From Torreya grandis (lineage: Eukaryota > Streptophyta > Pinopsida > Cupressales > Taxaceae): a DNA stretch of 64,000 nt. Positions 11,231-25,739 of the stretch are shown one piece after another; the first letter of the stretch is position 1; every line of letters starts with the position of its first letter. The notes below the pieces were generated by a model. The model was not told where the DNA came from and ran no database searches. It worked only from the letters and a program-made list of their open reading frames with translations. The translations under genes and the position numbers were made by a program. The stretch is from contig JARHVA010002126.1 of the NCBI GenBank assembly GCA_037957365.1, forward strand, positions 814,001-878,000. Reading direction: 5' to 3'.

Positions 11231-13663
11231 TAATTTAAAATATGAAAATATATCTCAATATTATATTATAATATTATGTGATTCTGATAAAGAATATAAT
11301 CATTGCTCTTCCTTTTTCTTAATATAGATGTACACTCCATATTGCATTCATATATATTAGTTAAGAAAGAAAGGAGGTGACATGTGAAGTTATTGCAAGG
11401 ATCACTTTTGGCAGCATAGTAAAAGTTAAGCCTTGATGTTCAATAATACCAATATCAATAAGTTCCTTTTTCAATGTTCCTTTCTGTTTTATGTATAGTT
11501 AGACCCTGATTCATTTTCAATGGAATCTATTTAAGATTGGCTTAAGTTTTGGGAGGGATTGATACATGTTGAGGATTTTTTGCATCCTATGTTGGGCCTA
11601 TATATTTTTTCATTTGCATTACCCAAAGCATTGGGAATTTATATGGTTTGGTGTTATTTCTATAAACTATAGCATGAATTTTTACCAAGCATATAGTTGA
11701 CTAACCCAAAATCAACCTACAAATTGGATGAAGGAATTTTATTTTGTCCTTTTGATAGAAGATTTTTGGTATCTAATTTCTCATCATCGAGCTCTTCGAG
11801 ATTACTTATCCTGATGTGTTCTCTTTAATTCTATTCATTCAACATATTTAATAATTTCAACATTTCCTTGTTGTACGTTGAATCCAAAACATTTGTTGCA
11901 TATAAGTGAGTTGATAAATTAAATGAGAGTTTTTTTTTCAGAGGATAAATAGTTATATGTTCATGGCATTGATAAATTCCAATCTTCAACTTTTGGTTTA
12001 ACATTGTGTACATTCAACTACAAATGTCAAAAAGTCACCTCACTTGGATTAGAGACTTTTTGACAAAAAAATATGCATAATGTAATAACAATGTTAAATA
12101 TCTATCAAGGGGTTGAACCATGTGATGTTCCAACAAACATTGGTATATCACGTACCTGAGGAAGCTAACATAAATCACTAACGAGAATAATAAATATTTC
12201 ACAAAATAGATCATTTTTAAGCTACAGGAAAACATGTTGCAAACATTGATCAATATGCCTCAAAAGGTTTGGCCTATGAAAATAATTTCATTAATCAAAA
12301 TGTATTAGATATATTGTAAATTAAAAATGCAAATGCTTTCCCTTCCAATGTGTCACCCCATTTTTTGTGTCCTCCTGTGTAATATATTGGTTACGTATGG
12401 GTTGCATACCTATTTGTTTTACCTTATGTTGGATTAGTTAACCCTATCATGTGTTTAACTATTTGTATTATTCATATTATAATGTATAACAATGAAACAT
12501 ATATTTGAATGTATAATATTGAAACTAATTTTTTAATTTCATTTGATAAATATGGAAAGTAACAAAGGGATGAATCAATGATAGAATAAGGAAACCACAT
12601 GCAAAGAATTGATGAACAAGGTTAACCTAGATTCAAGATAGTTTTAAACACTAGACTAATAAAAATTTAATAGTGAAATATTCAACAATGGGTGGTTTAT
12701 GCAACCTTTGGTGGTAAATGACAATCTTAAGGAGCCATATACTAAACCAACTTATTTGGTATGAGGAACTTAATTAAAAACAACAAAATACATGCTACAA
12801 TAAAATAAGAAATGCAAGTATATCCACTAAGTAAATAAAGGAAAGATAAGAGGAATGTGTTGGGTCCAACATGCCCCATTTCTCGAGATTTCATATGGGG
12901 ACCCTCTTATTGTAGCATCGTTATTTTATTTTTTCTTGCATACTCATATGACTTCACTTAATAAGTACCACTCATATTGCATAGATTGGGTTCCATTTAG
13001 TGTCTAGCTCATGATCAAACTCTACTTTGATGAGGTTTACCTAGTTTCACTTGATGATTTATTCACATTGGCTAGACAATCCCTATATGAGTTCAAACTT
13101 CATAAATTGACCTTTTGTAAGTTCTCCAAAGTGATTTAGGTATTCATTCATCATTAAGCTGCATACTTCATTTAATTTAAAGGTAAAATGAACATTTTGT
13201 ATAATTGTTGCCCTAGCTTAGAAGCATCTACCTTTAAGAACTTAAACTAGTTTATGTTATTTATCACTCATTGAAATGATATTATGTTAAAAATATTTTC
13301 CTTGTACCCTATTATGGTCCTTTTGATTTAATTATGATGTTATTCCTCCACATACAATCTAAATTTCTAATCAAAATCATCTTATTAATTGATTTAGAAT
13401 ATTCATTTAGCTATTAAATTAGTTTATTTCATTCAGAATGATGTTTATTTGGTGTAAATCTTTATAAAAAATCAAGGTTTATTTGTGTTTTTGGATTTAC
13501 TTATAGTAAATACCAATATTTGATCAAATCTAGTTTTGAATTTTACATGGTTAAGACTCAATCATTTCATGTTTAATTGGCCTTCATACATGCTTGGATG
13601 GATTTGATTTGAATGACATGTTATTCACTACCTGAGTCTCATTTTATTTTGGAAGATTAAGTA
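11231..13663. other. unassigned AT-rich DNA
   Basis: I see nothing here that I can support as a gene or named element. Short open frames are chance products of AT-rich sequence. Confidence 0.5.
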
Positions 13664-13761
13664 TTCATCACTTTACATCTCAATCCAAAGCTACCAAATC
13701 ATTGAGATGTAAAGTGATGAACACCTCCCAGCTAAGCCTTTGGATTTCAATGATTTGGTAG
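13664..13761. repeat. compound hairpin
   Basis: TTCATCACTTTACATCTCAAT at 13664-13684 is perfectly complementary to 13701-13721. The sequence between and into the second arm, CTACCAAATCATTGA (13691-13705), is in turn complementary to TCAATGATTTGGTAG at 13747-13761. Two mutually exclusive stems share one strand. Confidence 0.75.
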
Positions 13762-13791
13762 ATTTGGATCTCTAGTATCAAGTCTTCCCAA

Positions 13792-14240
13792 GCTTGATTT
13801 GTCAATATTATGCCATATGGTGCAATCTCAAGTAGTTAAGGCTTGAGGAACTAACTAATAGTTAGCCAACCACAAGACTTGCCTCTCTACCAACCCATAC
13901 ATCCCTGATTGGTGATGTGTGTCATGATCCTAGGATTTTAGCCTTTGGTGGCATAAGTATTTGGCCTTTAGTAGTCATAAGAGAGTAGAGTAGTTAAAAA
14001 GTCTTCTAATCCTTGACTTGCCAAGATTGTGTCATGTGGCACAATCTTGGGTAGTCAGGGATAAAGGGAGGCATTCCATAGTTCAAGTTCATCGAGGAAC
14101 CTGAAATCCACAAGTCATCCATATGTAAGAATATGGTACAAGTAAATCTTGAAAGCTAGTTGTACCCTTTCATGTTCATCTAGCCCTCCCAACTATCATG
14201 ATGGTGACACATGGTCACATTATGGGTAGTCGAGGTTCAG
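13792..14240. repeat. three diverged stem-loop repeat units
   Basis: The middle unit, 14011-14060, forms a 23-bp stem with four mismatches around CATGTG; its core is CCAAGATTGTG facing CACAATCTTGG. Related versions lie at about 13792-13848 (with CAATCTCAAGTAGTTAAGG) and 14184-14236 (with CACATTATGGGTAGTCGAGG). Spacing is roughly 175-215 bp. They look like degenerate tandem copies of one unit with a palindromic centre. Confidence 0.5.
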
Positions 14241-14899
14241 GGGATTTTATGTAGTTTAAAGAGTCCTTGTACCCAATGAAATCTAAGACCCAAAGGCATG
14301 GGATGTCACCAAATGGTTACATCACATGCATTTAGATCTTGGAGAAAGTGATAGATAAAATTGATAGCCTATGCTATGGGAGACTATCGAACCAATAAAA
14401 AGTGGCAAGTATTGAGTCCAAAAATGACTACCAAGGTGAAAATGAGAGGATGTCTAGATGATAGTTTGATCTTGTTCAATGGAAATGGATATGTAAAATA
14501 AAATTTGGAAATGAATGCCTGATCAAAAAAGAGTTTGAAGGTTGAATGGCCATGATGTGGATCACATGATTTTTCATGGCATATCTTGTTAGGACTTTTA
14601 AATGATGGCTCAAAGATTTAGCACAAAAGGAGAAGGAAGGGATGTCCTAATTGTAGAATAGGAGACTAAATAAATAAATACAATCCATAAACTTAAGTGA
14701 TTTAGGAAACTTAGAGCATAAAATTTCTCAAAAAATCTTACATCGAAAGTCTCATCACAAGGAATCAAGGAGTGAAAGCATTAAAAAGAACATTTGCAAG
14801 AGGTTGATTTCCTACCATCCATGAAGATATGTTACATGGAAAGGAAGAGATAATGGCTATGATCTTTGAACTAAATCACATAATGGCATTGACATAATT

Positions 14900-15115
14900 G
14901 AGCAAGGGTCAAAGTGAGTTGAATTCACCTATATATAGATTGGAATAATCCTTTATGTCAATATTGATAAACTTGGTCATTGGTATTTAATAAGAAAATG
15001 ACATATCTGGAAGATGTTATCTTCTAATTGGATAAAGTGAGTTGAATTCAATATTGACATAAAGGATTATTCCAATCTATATATAGGTGAATTCAACTCA
15101 CTTTGATCCTTGCTC
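14900..15115. repeat. 68-bp inverted repeat with 80-bp loop
   Basis: Arms 14900-14967 and 15048-15115 are reverse complements with one mismatch that I can see (GGGTC versus GGATC near the outer ends). Just before the right arm the loop also carries a direct copy of part of the left arm, AAAGTGAGTTGAATTCA. A direct copy abutting an inverted copy suggests template switching during replication or repair rather than a classical transposon end. Confidence 0.8.
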
Positions 15116-16599
15116 TATCAGTGGGATTAATCCAAAATGATGTAGTTATTTGTAATTGAGTTATTAATTAGTTAGTGGGATAAATTAAACACCAATGATG
15201 GTTTATTGATCCTTAGAGCTTGAGTTGTATTGGATAATGCATTTTATTCATCCTAAAAATATTTTGCAAAGGGGATTTGTGCCATGACTAGAATAGCCCT
15301 ATCTTTTCTTTTATTAATGTGTTATCACTAAAGACTAAGCTCTAATTAGTTAAGACATTTAAAATTTATATCAAGAGCAGTTAAGATTGGTTATTGATCG
15401 TAATCAATTAACTAAGTAGCTTATCTATATAAGCATCATCATCTATATGGTGAAGGGGTTGACACATTGGAGTATCAAAACACTATTGAGATTGGGCCAA
15501 GGGTTCTCCTTCCTTTCCTCATTTTGCATTGATTGTTTTTCCAGACATTGATTTGATACGTAATTTATGCCTAGAAGTTTTTTGATGTTGATGGTTTATA
15601 ATTGGATATACAATTAGATTGTGAAATAGTTGGTTTAATTAGATTTGAGAGCTAATTTTGGTTATTCTAAGGCTTACATTAAGTCATAGAGTGAAAATTA
15701 TTATAGTATTATGTAATTGCATTATTTTATATAAATTTATAGATTTCATGTTCATATACTTGTCCTTTAATTCTTGATAATTGTGGTGTTTTAGTTTATG
15801 TAGTAGTTAGACTTGATACCCAATGATTTAATTACATCCCACCCTAATCTAATTCTTGAGTATTGGAAGACTTGTCTTAGTCAAGACATTTTCTCATTTT
15901 TTTCTCTACCCTCTTTCCATTTTTAATTTTTATAAAGAATAAATCACCCATTACATTGTAAATAGCTAGTTTGTTAAAGGAACAAATAGTGAAGGCTTGA
16001 AAATATTTGAGAAAACTATCTGAGCCCCTGGTGTAAATAATCACATCTTACCCGTGTAGTGCCATAAGGAGCCTCTTGGCCCTTAGATAAATAGCAGTCC
16101 TAAAAATAAGGGGACTCTTTGTCCCATGAGTTGTTGACTACTTTTATTCACTTGGATCAGTTATTTCTTAACTATGTTTGAGCGAGTCATAGTTTTGGAT
16201 CAAAAAAAAATGTTATAAGGAAGTTCCTAAGTGCCACATTTAATTATGATCTTAATGATTTTAAATATATGAATACTTTGATCTTAGCATTGACTTTAGA
16301 CTAGTAGTTAATTTGTATGCTTTTAGTTTTTATGTGTTTAAAATCGATACCAATAGAGATTAGTTTTCATCATTCTAGAGTCTTCATCAAAAATCACATG
16401 ATCTATAGTCAGGTTGGGACATAGTAAATTGATTATTTCTCCTCTTCAATCCCATATATATCTTAGATCTGACTAAGTTAAACCCATAAGATTGGTTTTC
16501 CTAGTCATAACATCCCCATAATCCATCAACAATAGACCCATACAAATGGTGTCAACTTGGCTAGTTTGCCTAGCTATAAATGTGCTTAGGGACATGCAA
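15116..16599. other. unassigned DNA, perhaps LTR and leader of the next element
   Basis: No gene is supported. Its place upstream of the plus-strand gag remnant makes an LTR or leader plausible, and 16040-16140 has LTR-like text (GGAGCCTCTTGGCCC, then GGGGACTCTTTGTCCC). I found no matching second copy downstream. Confidence 0.3.
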
Positions 16600-18970
16600 G
16601 ATTTACCTAGAAACCTTGAATGTTATAATACAAAGCTCACTTTAAACATTGAAAAGACTATAGAATAGCACATCATAAATTATAAGACATATCTAAGATT
16701 GCTCAATGTTAAACACAAATATGTAGCTTGTAAGTTATTTCCTTTCATCTTCCTTGATCAAGCATATGACTAGTTTCATAACCTTCCCAAAAACTAAATC
16801 ATGAGATGGAATCAATTTAATAACATGTCTTTATCCTATTTTGGTCAAGTGGTTGATCCAAGCATATCGTATAAATAATTTTCTTGCATGAGAAGGGAAT
16901 CCAATAAGGCCATACATAACTTCAGTGCATGTTTTAAGAATATGTATAATAGTTTAACTGACTTATACAAGTTAAATACCAAATTATCCTTAGAAATGTT
17001 CAAAAATGCTTAAGATCCATGGACTACCACTTTCATAAGGAGAAATCCAATTATCATTTATTTGCCTTTTGTATATGCAGAAGCAATAAAAGTGGATAGG
17101 TAGCTTAATCCACAAGTGCACATGTTGGCTCCCATTCCTAATGCTCTTCTAAACATTCTAGCATTGAACCTAATCCCACTTACAAATCATAACATTCCAT
17201 TGCCTCAACCTCCACTAATTATGAATCAACCACCATTAGCTCATGTTATCCCTAGTCAAAATTTAGGATTTATCAATCCACTAAGTAATGAAATGATAAC
17301 TGAATCTTAGTTTCGATAGTAGCAAAAAACATGCATAATTATCCTCAAGATTTAGCTAAATCTAAGTTATATGCAATTCAAATAATGGTCCAAAGGTTTA
17401 GTAATAATTTTCTAAATTTGTAAAAACAAGTAGGTAGCTCTAGTAGTGTAAACACAACTCCTAATTTCACATACCAATGCAATTATAGACCCTTCAATAG
17501 AGTTTCTAAACAAGATGACCCTTCATCCAACAAGCTTCCTAAAATTAACATCATGGAGATTGTCTTATGTAATTGGTGTCATGCACAAAGCATATCCCAA
17601 CATGGAGAACTTGATTGTGTTGAGTTTTGTTTAGCTTTTGAAATTTTGCATAAGGAAATTAAAGAGTATGAAGTTATCCCAAATAATCATAATACTTTAA
17701 CTAATGTTGATGCTTTTACTTAATCAATGTCCCCTAATATAACCATGGTATTATAAACTTTAGACTTACCTAATGTATAAGACAATGATTTTGAAGAGAA
17801 TACTAATGATATTCAAGATCTCCAATAGTACAAAAGAGGAAACTACATGCTTAGGAGTAAATCACGTCAGTGTTTAACTACCTCAACTCCACCAGACAAT
17901 GCTACTACACCACCTTTTCCTAAGACTAGAAATTATCCATCTCCACCAAATCCAAATGATAATTAGTCTTCTAATATCAAAACAAATTTCAACATTATGG
18001 AATACATGATGAATGTAAAATACAACATAACCCTTCATGAATTGGAAAAAATCACTAAACAAAGGGATTTGCTTCTTGGGTCTCTCATAGATAAGAACAC
18101 TCAACCCAACCAAAATAACCCAACTAATACCAATGTTTCAATACATAAGACTCAGATTGAAGCTCCACCATTCTTTCTTATAATCATAATTTTTTATAAT
18201 AACCTTCATAATTGTCTTGTAGATTTTGGTGCATGAGTTAATGTCATGCCTGAAAGTGTTTGCAAGAATCTTGGATTGGTTGCAGTGAAATCATACAAAG
18301 TAGTAGTTCACTTGGACAAGTATGAAGTCAAAGTTGTGGGTGAGATGTTGAATGTCCATATTTAGTTGTAAGCAGAACCAAGGGTAAAATATTTCATATA
18401 CATATAAGCTATTGATATTTCTAAAGCATAGGGCTTGATATTAAGAATATATTGGTCAAGGTCACTCAATGGCTACATGGAAATTAAATTTTCCCACATG
18501 TGGTTACCATGGAGAGGAGTGGTGAATCAAATCAAAATTGATAAAGAGGCATGAATGAAGATGATGATAATTAAATACAATGCAATCAATGAACAATTTA
18601 ACTTCACGTATACGAATGCAAGTGTTTATACCCAAACCACTAAACCAACAAAGAATAAAAGAGTTGATCATGATCAAGATTCAAGTATGTAGTTACTATA
18701 TTTGGATGGAACACACTCCAAGTAAGGAGTAGGGTTTGATAATGTACTCATTGACCCAAATGGTAAGAGACATGTTGCAGCTTTCAAACTACAATTTCCA
18801 TGTACCAACAATATGATAGAGTATGAAGCCTTAATCTTGGATTTGGAATTTGCAATCATGTATTATGTCTATAAATTAAGATTCTTTAGTGATTCTAAAT
18901 TGGTTATCAACCAGGTATATAACAAGTTCCATTGTAAGCTTTCATATTTTAAAAATACAAATATCATGCT
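16600..18970 (+). pseudogene. gypsy (Tat-like) gag, protease and archaeal RNase H remnant lacking RT
   Basis: Read on the plus strand, weak gag-like blocks at 16700-17310 lead to a zinc-knuckle-like CNWCHAQSISQHGELDC at about 17570-17620. Its spacing is wider than the usual CX2CX4HX4C. A linker follows, then a retropepsin at about 18165-18290 with NCLVDFGA, a stop, and VNVMPESVCKNLGL. The family motif is D-[ST]-G-A-S, so the flap-side serines are lost while Asp remains. The segment to 18540 corresponds to the stretch after protease (SLNGYMEIKFSHMWLP). The sequence then goes almost directly to an archaeal-type RNase H at 18690-18930 (LYLDGTHSK, NNMIEYEALILDLEFA, FFSDSKLVINQVYN). Reverse transcriptase and the first RNase H are absent, so an internal deletion is likely. 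Confidence 0.7.
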
Positions 18971-19239
18971 TGGGATCTAATCGAATATTTTAATGTTTTT
19001 AACATCTCAATCATTTCTACAACAAACAATGCAATGGAAGAGAAAGAAGAACATTTCATATGTTTTGTATTTCATTATTGTTTGTAATTTTATAAAATTA
19101 AATGGGTCTTTCATAATTTTTTTTTTCATTTCCTAATATTAATTTTAATTTGATTTCATATTATCATATTTCTCTATATTTTGTGTTAAAAATATAGGCA
19201 TTCTATCTATAGGAATGTAATGGGTTAGTGCACAGAGTT

Positions 19240-20510
19240 TGGGGATAATTATGTGGAAATTTACCCTAAAGCATATGCATTATGACCATAACAAATGCAT
19301 GTTCTATCCATAATGCATTCACATTATTTAAATTTATGCTTGGGTTTCTGAGCCATAACATATACACATTATGAGTACATAATACATATTCATTATGAGT
19401 ACATAATGCATACACATTATGTTGACATAACCCAAAAATAAACTAGAAGTGGTATGTATGTCTTTTGTGATATGTGAAAGGAATGCATACACATTATTCT
19501 ATAATGAGTACGCATTCTTGTCACATTGCAAAAGTGAACTGAGAAGGAGGTATAGGAAGGGTAGGTGTTTTGGTTCACTAAAATAAATGTTAAGTATATA
19601 TTTTAAATTTATTTTAGTAAATGTAAGAAATTAGGGTAACTCTACATCTCAAAGAGTTGGTCTCAAAAATGCATGCCTTATGATGAGGGAGATAATTTTT
19701 CAAAATCCAATGCGATAAGTACTTGAGCATTTTCAAGCTCTCAATATTAAACCTAGGGATTTCATGGCATAAATTTTTCAATTGATTTCCATTTTGGATA
19801 AATATATAGTTATTTTTTTGGTTTTTTTACCTTTCATATTACTTGTTGGCATTTATAGGAGTCCTAGGTTTGTCAAAATTTAAGTTTACAAATCACTCAC
19901 TTTTAATTCAAGACAAAGTGGTGTCATTGGGGTAGCTTAGGTCATATTGATGACCTTTGCACATCAAACAACCACTTTGTGTTGATTTCACTTGCTCATC
20001 ATCCTTCCCTCACCCCTAATCACTTCCTCCCCATCCCTCATCAGCCCTCATCACTCTCTCCTAATTACTCATTGTCCCTAATAACCCCATCATTGACCCT
20101 CACCATCCCTTATAATCTCTAATAACTCCATCATCATCCCTAATCACTCCTTAATTAACCCTCACCATTCCTCACCATCCTTAATCACTTATTCATCATC
20201 CCTCATCATCCCTTATCACTACCTCTTTATCCCTCATCATCCCTAATCACTCCCTCATTGAACCTCACCGTATCTCATCATCCTTAATCACAACATCATC
20301 ATCCCTCATAATCCTTAATCTCTTCCTCCTCATCCCTAATCGCTCCCTCATTAACCCTCATCATCCCTCAGCAACCTTGATCACACCCTCATCATCCCTA
20401 ATCACTCCCTCAATAACCATCAATGTCCCTCATCATCTTTAATGACTCTGTCATTATCCCTCATCATCTCTACTCACTCTCTCAACATCCCTCCTAGTGT
20501 GCACATGAGG
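19240..20510 (+). repeat. left inverted arm
   Basis: Outer part 19262-19520: degenerate repeats around CATAATGCATACACATTATG. Middle part 19600-19980: unique arm sequence matched in reverse complement by 26600-27000. Inner part 19985-20500: irregular minisatellite of CCCTCATCATCCCTAATCAC-type units. Confidence 0.65.
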
Positions 20511-22266
20511 AGGGGGAAATCAACTCACTCCCATGTTGTAGGGGCTCAATAATACAAATAGACACAAAAGCATTTCATCAAACCATTGAGGTTCACATAA
20601 TAGAGATAAAAATACTTACATTAATATAATGGAATTTATATATAATCAATGCCACTATTGGAATTATTACATACATGATATGGAGGAAAATGATAGATAA
20701 ACACCTACAGTTTATACATGAACCTTTGCCTTTATAATAGCAGTCTAAAAAATCTCCTAGATGAAGATAATCAAAATATCATGCAATTCTAGTCTTCTCC
20801 TTCATTTTTCCATCTGACCCCTCCAATGAAATGTCTATTTTATTATAAGGATGAGAATGGGCATCCAATGAAATTTATCCTCTTGTCCTTTTGTACTCAC
20901 TTAATGATTCAATATCATCACATGGTTTTTACAAAAACACATAACACATAGGAAAGACCAAACTCATTACTCACCTACAGGTGGTTGAAATCCAATTTCA
21001 CATAGAGCATAATAAAATATGACGAATACATTTTTCACTACAATAGAAAATTAGGATTTTAAGTAATTATACACAATGTAGATCTATTAGGTTTCATCTG
21101 GGAGTTAAGAGATAATTTGAATAAGCACAAGACCCAATTGATTCTAGACAATACATAACACTACATCAAAATATTTACCTTAATCATGACTCCATCAAGA
21201 TTTACATAACTGATTTACCATTTTGCAAAAACTTGTATGTATAGAATACGTCTATGGGTTTCTAACTTCAAATAAGATAGTCAAATACCATGTTGATTCC
21301 TCATAACCTAGTCATCGCTTACCTTAGTATGTGAAATAACTTATCATGTTCAAGGCTTAGTATGGAATTAAGATTTGATCAATCATTACTTGAATACTTG
21401 TCTTCAAACACTGACTTATATAGGTGTTCAGTACTGAATAACACAATCGCTTATTACTTGAGTCATATAGAGACTCCATTGAAGGAACAAATCCAATCAC
21501 CAAATGAGATAAAATAAGGAGCTTATAAGACTTATGTAGGATTCACTACTTTTATTACCACTATCAAGTAACACAAAAGGCATTTGTAGATCCATGCAAG
21601 TTTTCCTTTGCCAAATAGCATCATGGATTATACAAAAGACACAAGTCCATAAAGAAAAGTCAAAGTTCCAATTTGGGAAACATGACTCAAATAACATGGG
21701 AAATGAAAAACATGTTTTACCAAGACTGAATCGATCAATGCAATCCAAATAAAAAAGGCACAAGTCACAACATCTCAGTAAAGAGAAAACCAACCAACAT
21801 AAAAGGTGAAGTTTTTTGATCAAAAATCTAATAAAAACACAATTGTGCATGATTGAATGTTGAAAGCCAAATTTACAAGCATAAACATGAACAAACCATA
21901 AAGAGAATCGCCAATATGGACATTAAGGAAGAAACCTCCCCCAATGAAGCACACCAAAATTGAGACAAAGAAGAGGGAAACAAAAGTAATAATGTAGTCT
22001 ATTTTTTACAATGCAAGATTGCTCAAGACCATAGATTCTCCTACATTACTTCCTCATCCTTAATCACTCCCTCTAATATGTTGATGGTGGGTGAATTATC
22101 TTCCTTTTTTTTCTTTATTAGATTATGTTCCAATTATAAATTTTACTCACTCAAATAATACCCAAATAAACTCTTCTTTAACTCATCCTCTTTCACACAA
22201 ATAAGGAACTAAAAAATATCATCTAATTTTATGGTGGGATTTAAAGATCTATATGGCAATCCATGC

Positions 22267-22269
<3 letters not shown>

Positions 22270-22332
<63 letters not shown>
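22270..22332. repeat. (TG)n microsatellite
   Basis: About 31 uninterrupted TG units. Alternating purine-pyrimidine DNA of this length can adopt Z-form. Confidence 0.95.
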
Positions 22333-22334
<2 letters not shown>

Positions 22335-24484
22335 TTACTAATCTAGTAGAGTGTGTTCCAATCTAATAGATGATAAAGTGTGTGTTTTGACCCAACTTGA
22401 TCTATATCCAACCCAATCTATACCCAACTTGATATATAAATGGAATTAAAGGCATATACCTTAATCTAATGTATCAAGGAGGGATCATTTAAAGTTTGGG
22501 CATGGCCCAATGGGCCCTAAAGGCAGAACTAGGTTTTTGTTATACTCTGAGTATTCCTTGGTCACTAATATAGTATATCAAAGGATATCATAGGAATGGT
22601 TCCCCTGACATAGATATATAGGGAGAACTATTCTGAAGGCCCTACCCTGATATCAAATTTTCCCTACTATTAAGATAATGGAATATTTACCTACCTACTT
22701 CATACATTCCAAAGAGTAGGGTAAGGGAAGCTTACATTTTTTATATCTAACTTTTCTTTACCTAATGACATATCAAGGGAATAAGGTACAACTATTAATG
22801 TAAGTTTACCTTCCTTGTATCTAGATTTGATTTTCTTATGGATTAAGGCATGACTATCAATGGAATCTTACTTTCTGATACATAACTTTGTTTTTACCCT
22901 ACCTAATTATTTATGCCCTACCTGATAAGGCAAAAGAAGCTTTCTTCTCGATATATAGCTTTGTTCTTATCATACCTACTTTTCCTTTCTATAATAGATC
23001 CATAGATATCAAATAAATCTTGCTTCACGATAGATAAAATGAGAAATAAAGTTTTGAATCATGTTTCATAGTTGAATAAATATAGCCTCATATATGGTCA
23101 ATCCAAATTGATAATAATCAAACTATATCTCTCTTAATCATAATCAAACATATCTATTTGCATCTATCCTGATTGATCGTTAGGTTTGATTGACTATAAA
23201 TAGCCTCATTTTTGGTCTGGTCGATATTTATCAATCTAAACTGGTAGGGTCCCCATCTCTATCTCCATCTACATAAAGGAAATGAGAGGAAAATAAAATA
23301 AATTAGAGGGAGAGGAAGAGGGCCCAATTGATAGTAGATGGTCAAATTTGAGGGACTATCTATATGCTCAATCAATCCCAAATGCTCATAGTTGATTCTA
23401 TCTCTAATGAGCACTCAGCATTCCAATCGAGAATAGTTGATCAAATCTGAAAGACTATCTATATTCTCAATCAAATATAGATATAGGGCCCAATATATCT
23501 AGGAAATCCCTCTCTATCAGTAAGTTCCCCATCTAGATAAATGGAGAGGTCCCAATCGATCGTATAGTGGGCTCCCTATATAGATATAGGGCCCACATGT
23601 TGATTCCAATCGATAGGTAGGCTCCAAATACAATCTAAATAGAGGGATCAATATAGAATAGCTAAATTATATAGTTATATATATAGGATAGTTCTTTCTA
23701 TCAATATATTCATTTTCATTGAAACAAAACTAAAGATAGTGAACTACCTTGGAAAGACCTTTCACCTGATTTGGTTTGTTCCCTCTTAGTTATAAATATT
23801 AATGGCCATGAAATAATAGACATGGATATGAGATATGGTTTACTCATGATAATCAAAATTAAACATAACACAACATATTCAAGTCTATGGATTTATGACA
23901 CACCCCACATGAGGGGTACAAATATGGCTATAGATCTAATCTATAGATACCACCCTCAATCCATAAAATACCAGCCCCTATATATATGCCTACTTTTTCA
24001 ACCCTGTCTCTCTCAACACTCACACTTTTCATAATTCCCTTCCCCCCTCGATCAACTAAACATCTATTTGAAATCTCACTAATCACTAGGCATATAAAAA
24101 ACTATATAGCCACTATTCCAACCAAAACATGTTTATAATAATGGAATTACCTTTAGTGCAACCATTTACATTATTGTAGTCATATTCACCACCCATAAAC
24201 TATGTTTATCATCTTCTTCCTACCAAGGATCCCCCTATTTATGTATGGGCCTAGTGGAGTGCACATGCCTAGCGAGCAATAGATCAAGAATGAAGGCATA
24301 GGATAAAGTGTAATGAACCCCTCTTACTAGAGGAATTTTAATTTAGGCCCTATAGTTTATCCCCCAATATATATAAGTCTATATACAAATAAATAATGTA
24401 TAATTATCTAGATGGAAAGAGAGATCTATCTATCTGGGAGGCTCATATCCCATATAGATAGGAGGACCTATGGAGGTTGGGGGA

Positions 24485-24488
<4 letters not shown>

Positions 24489-24542
<54 letters not shown>
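24489..24542. repeat. (AT)n microsatellite
   Basis: About 27 uninterrupted AT units. Confidence 0.95.
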
Positions 24543-24545
<3 letters not shown>

Positions 24546-24952
24546 TAAGGAAGGGAGGGACATAGGGCTCGAATCATGAAAGAGGTTAGTATATTGTATA
24601 GAGGGGAGATGAAAAACCCCTTTACGCTTGGTCATTTGGGCCTAAATAAGAGACCCCAACTATCATAGATAGGAGAAAATCTTTGCCTCCTTTATAACCT
24701 CTAACCCCCATCCACTATGGATAGGGTTTTTTCTTGCCCAAGTAGATATTATATCTATCTATAAATATGTCATATTAAGAACATATATAGTCATAGTCAG
24801 TACTTGGCCAAAAACCCACCCATCCACTAGAGTTTGAGCCTATAGATGGTTTCAAACAACCCATTTGAGAATTGACACAAACATTTGAGGAGGAGATGTA
24901 GGAAATCGACCAGAAAAAGAAATCAAGTAGAACAATGAGCCCTGCACTCACG

Positions 24953-25145
<193 letters not shown>

Positions 25146-25739
25146 GCAATTTGCATATCTAATTTCTCATGTTTCCCATCCTATATAGTCATGTTACATA
25201 TATAGTTAAGTTACTCATGTTACCCATGCCATATAGTCATGTTACCCATCTATTCATGTCACTAGTTAGTATTTAGTGATAATATAGTTATACACATTTA
25301 TTCCAATCATATTACATGAAAATGGCCACTTGAAGGGTGAGGTGAACTAGAAAATAGAATAAAGTCCACCTGAAGGGTGAGGTGTTGTGGATGGTAGAGA
25401 AAAAACACCTTATGCTGGGTTGGACTTTACTATCATGGGGACAAATAAGACCATGTGTCAGTCCCATGAATGTGGTTAAATGATTGATTAATGGGGTTGA
25501 AATTCTTATTAATTTTTTTATATAATAGAGTACTATGCCTTATATAAAATTGTAATTGATAGATTAGAGCAGTACCCTACCCATGTTGTTTAAGTTGGCT
25601 CAACTAGGACTAGTGGTGTAGGCAAGTTTAGATAGATACGCATGCTCAAATACATGGGAATGGTTGGGTTGAACAAACATATGCTCTATATGGATTGTAT
25701 GGGGAGAAAAATAATTAAATTAGACTCCAATTAAATTAG

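Noticed and set aside
21497..21850. A 117-codon minus-strand frame inside the foldback-like element, considered as a transposase piece
   Set aside because: No catalytic motif of any transposase family that I recognise.
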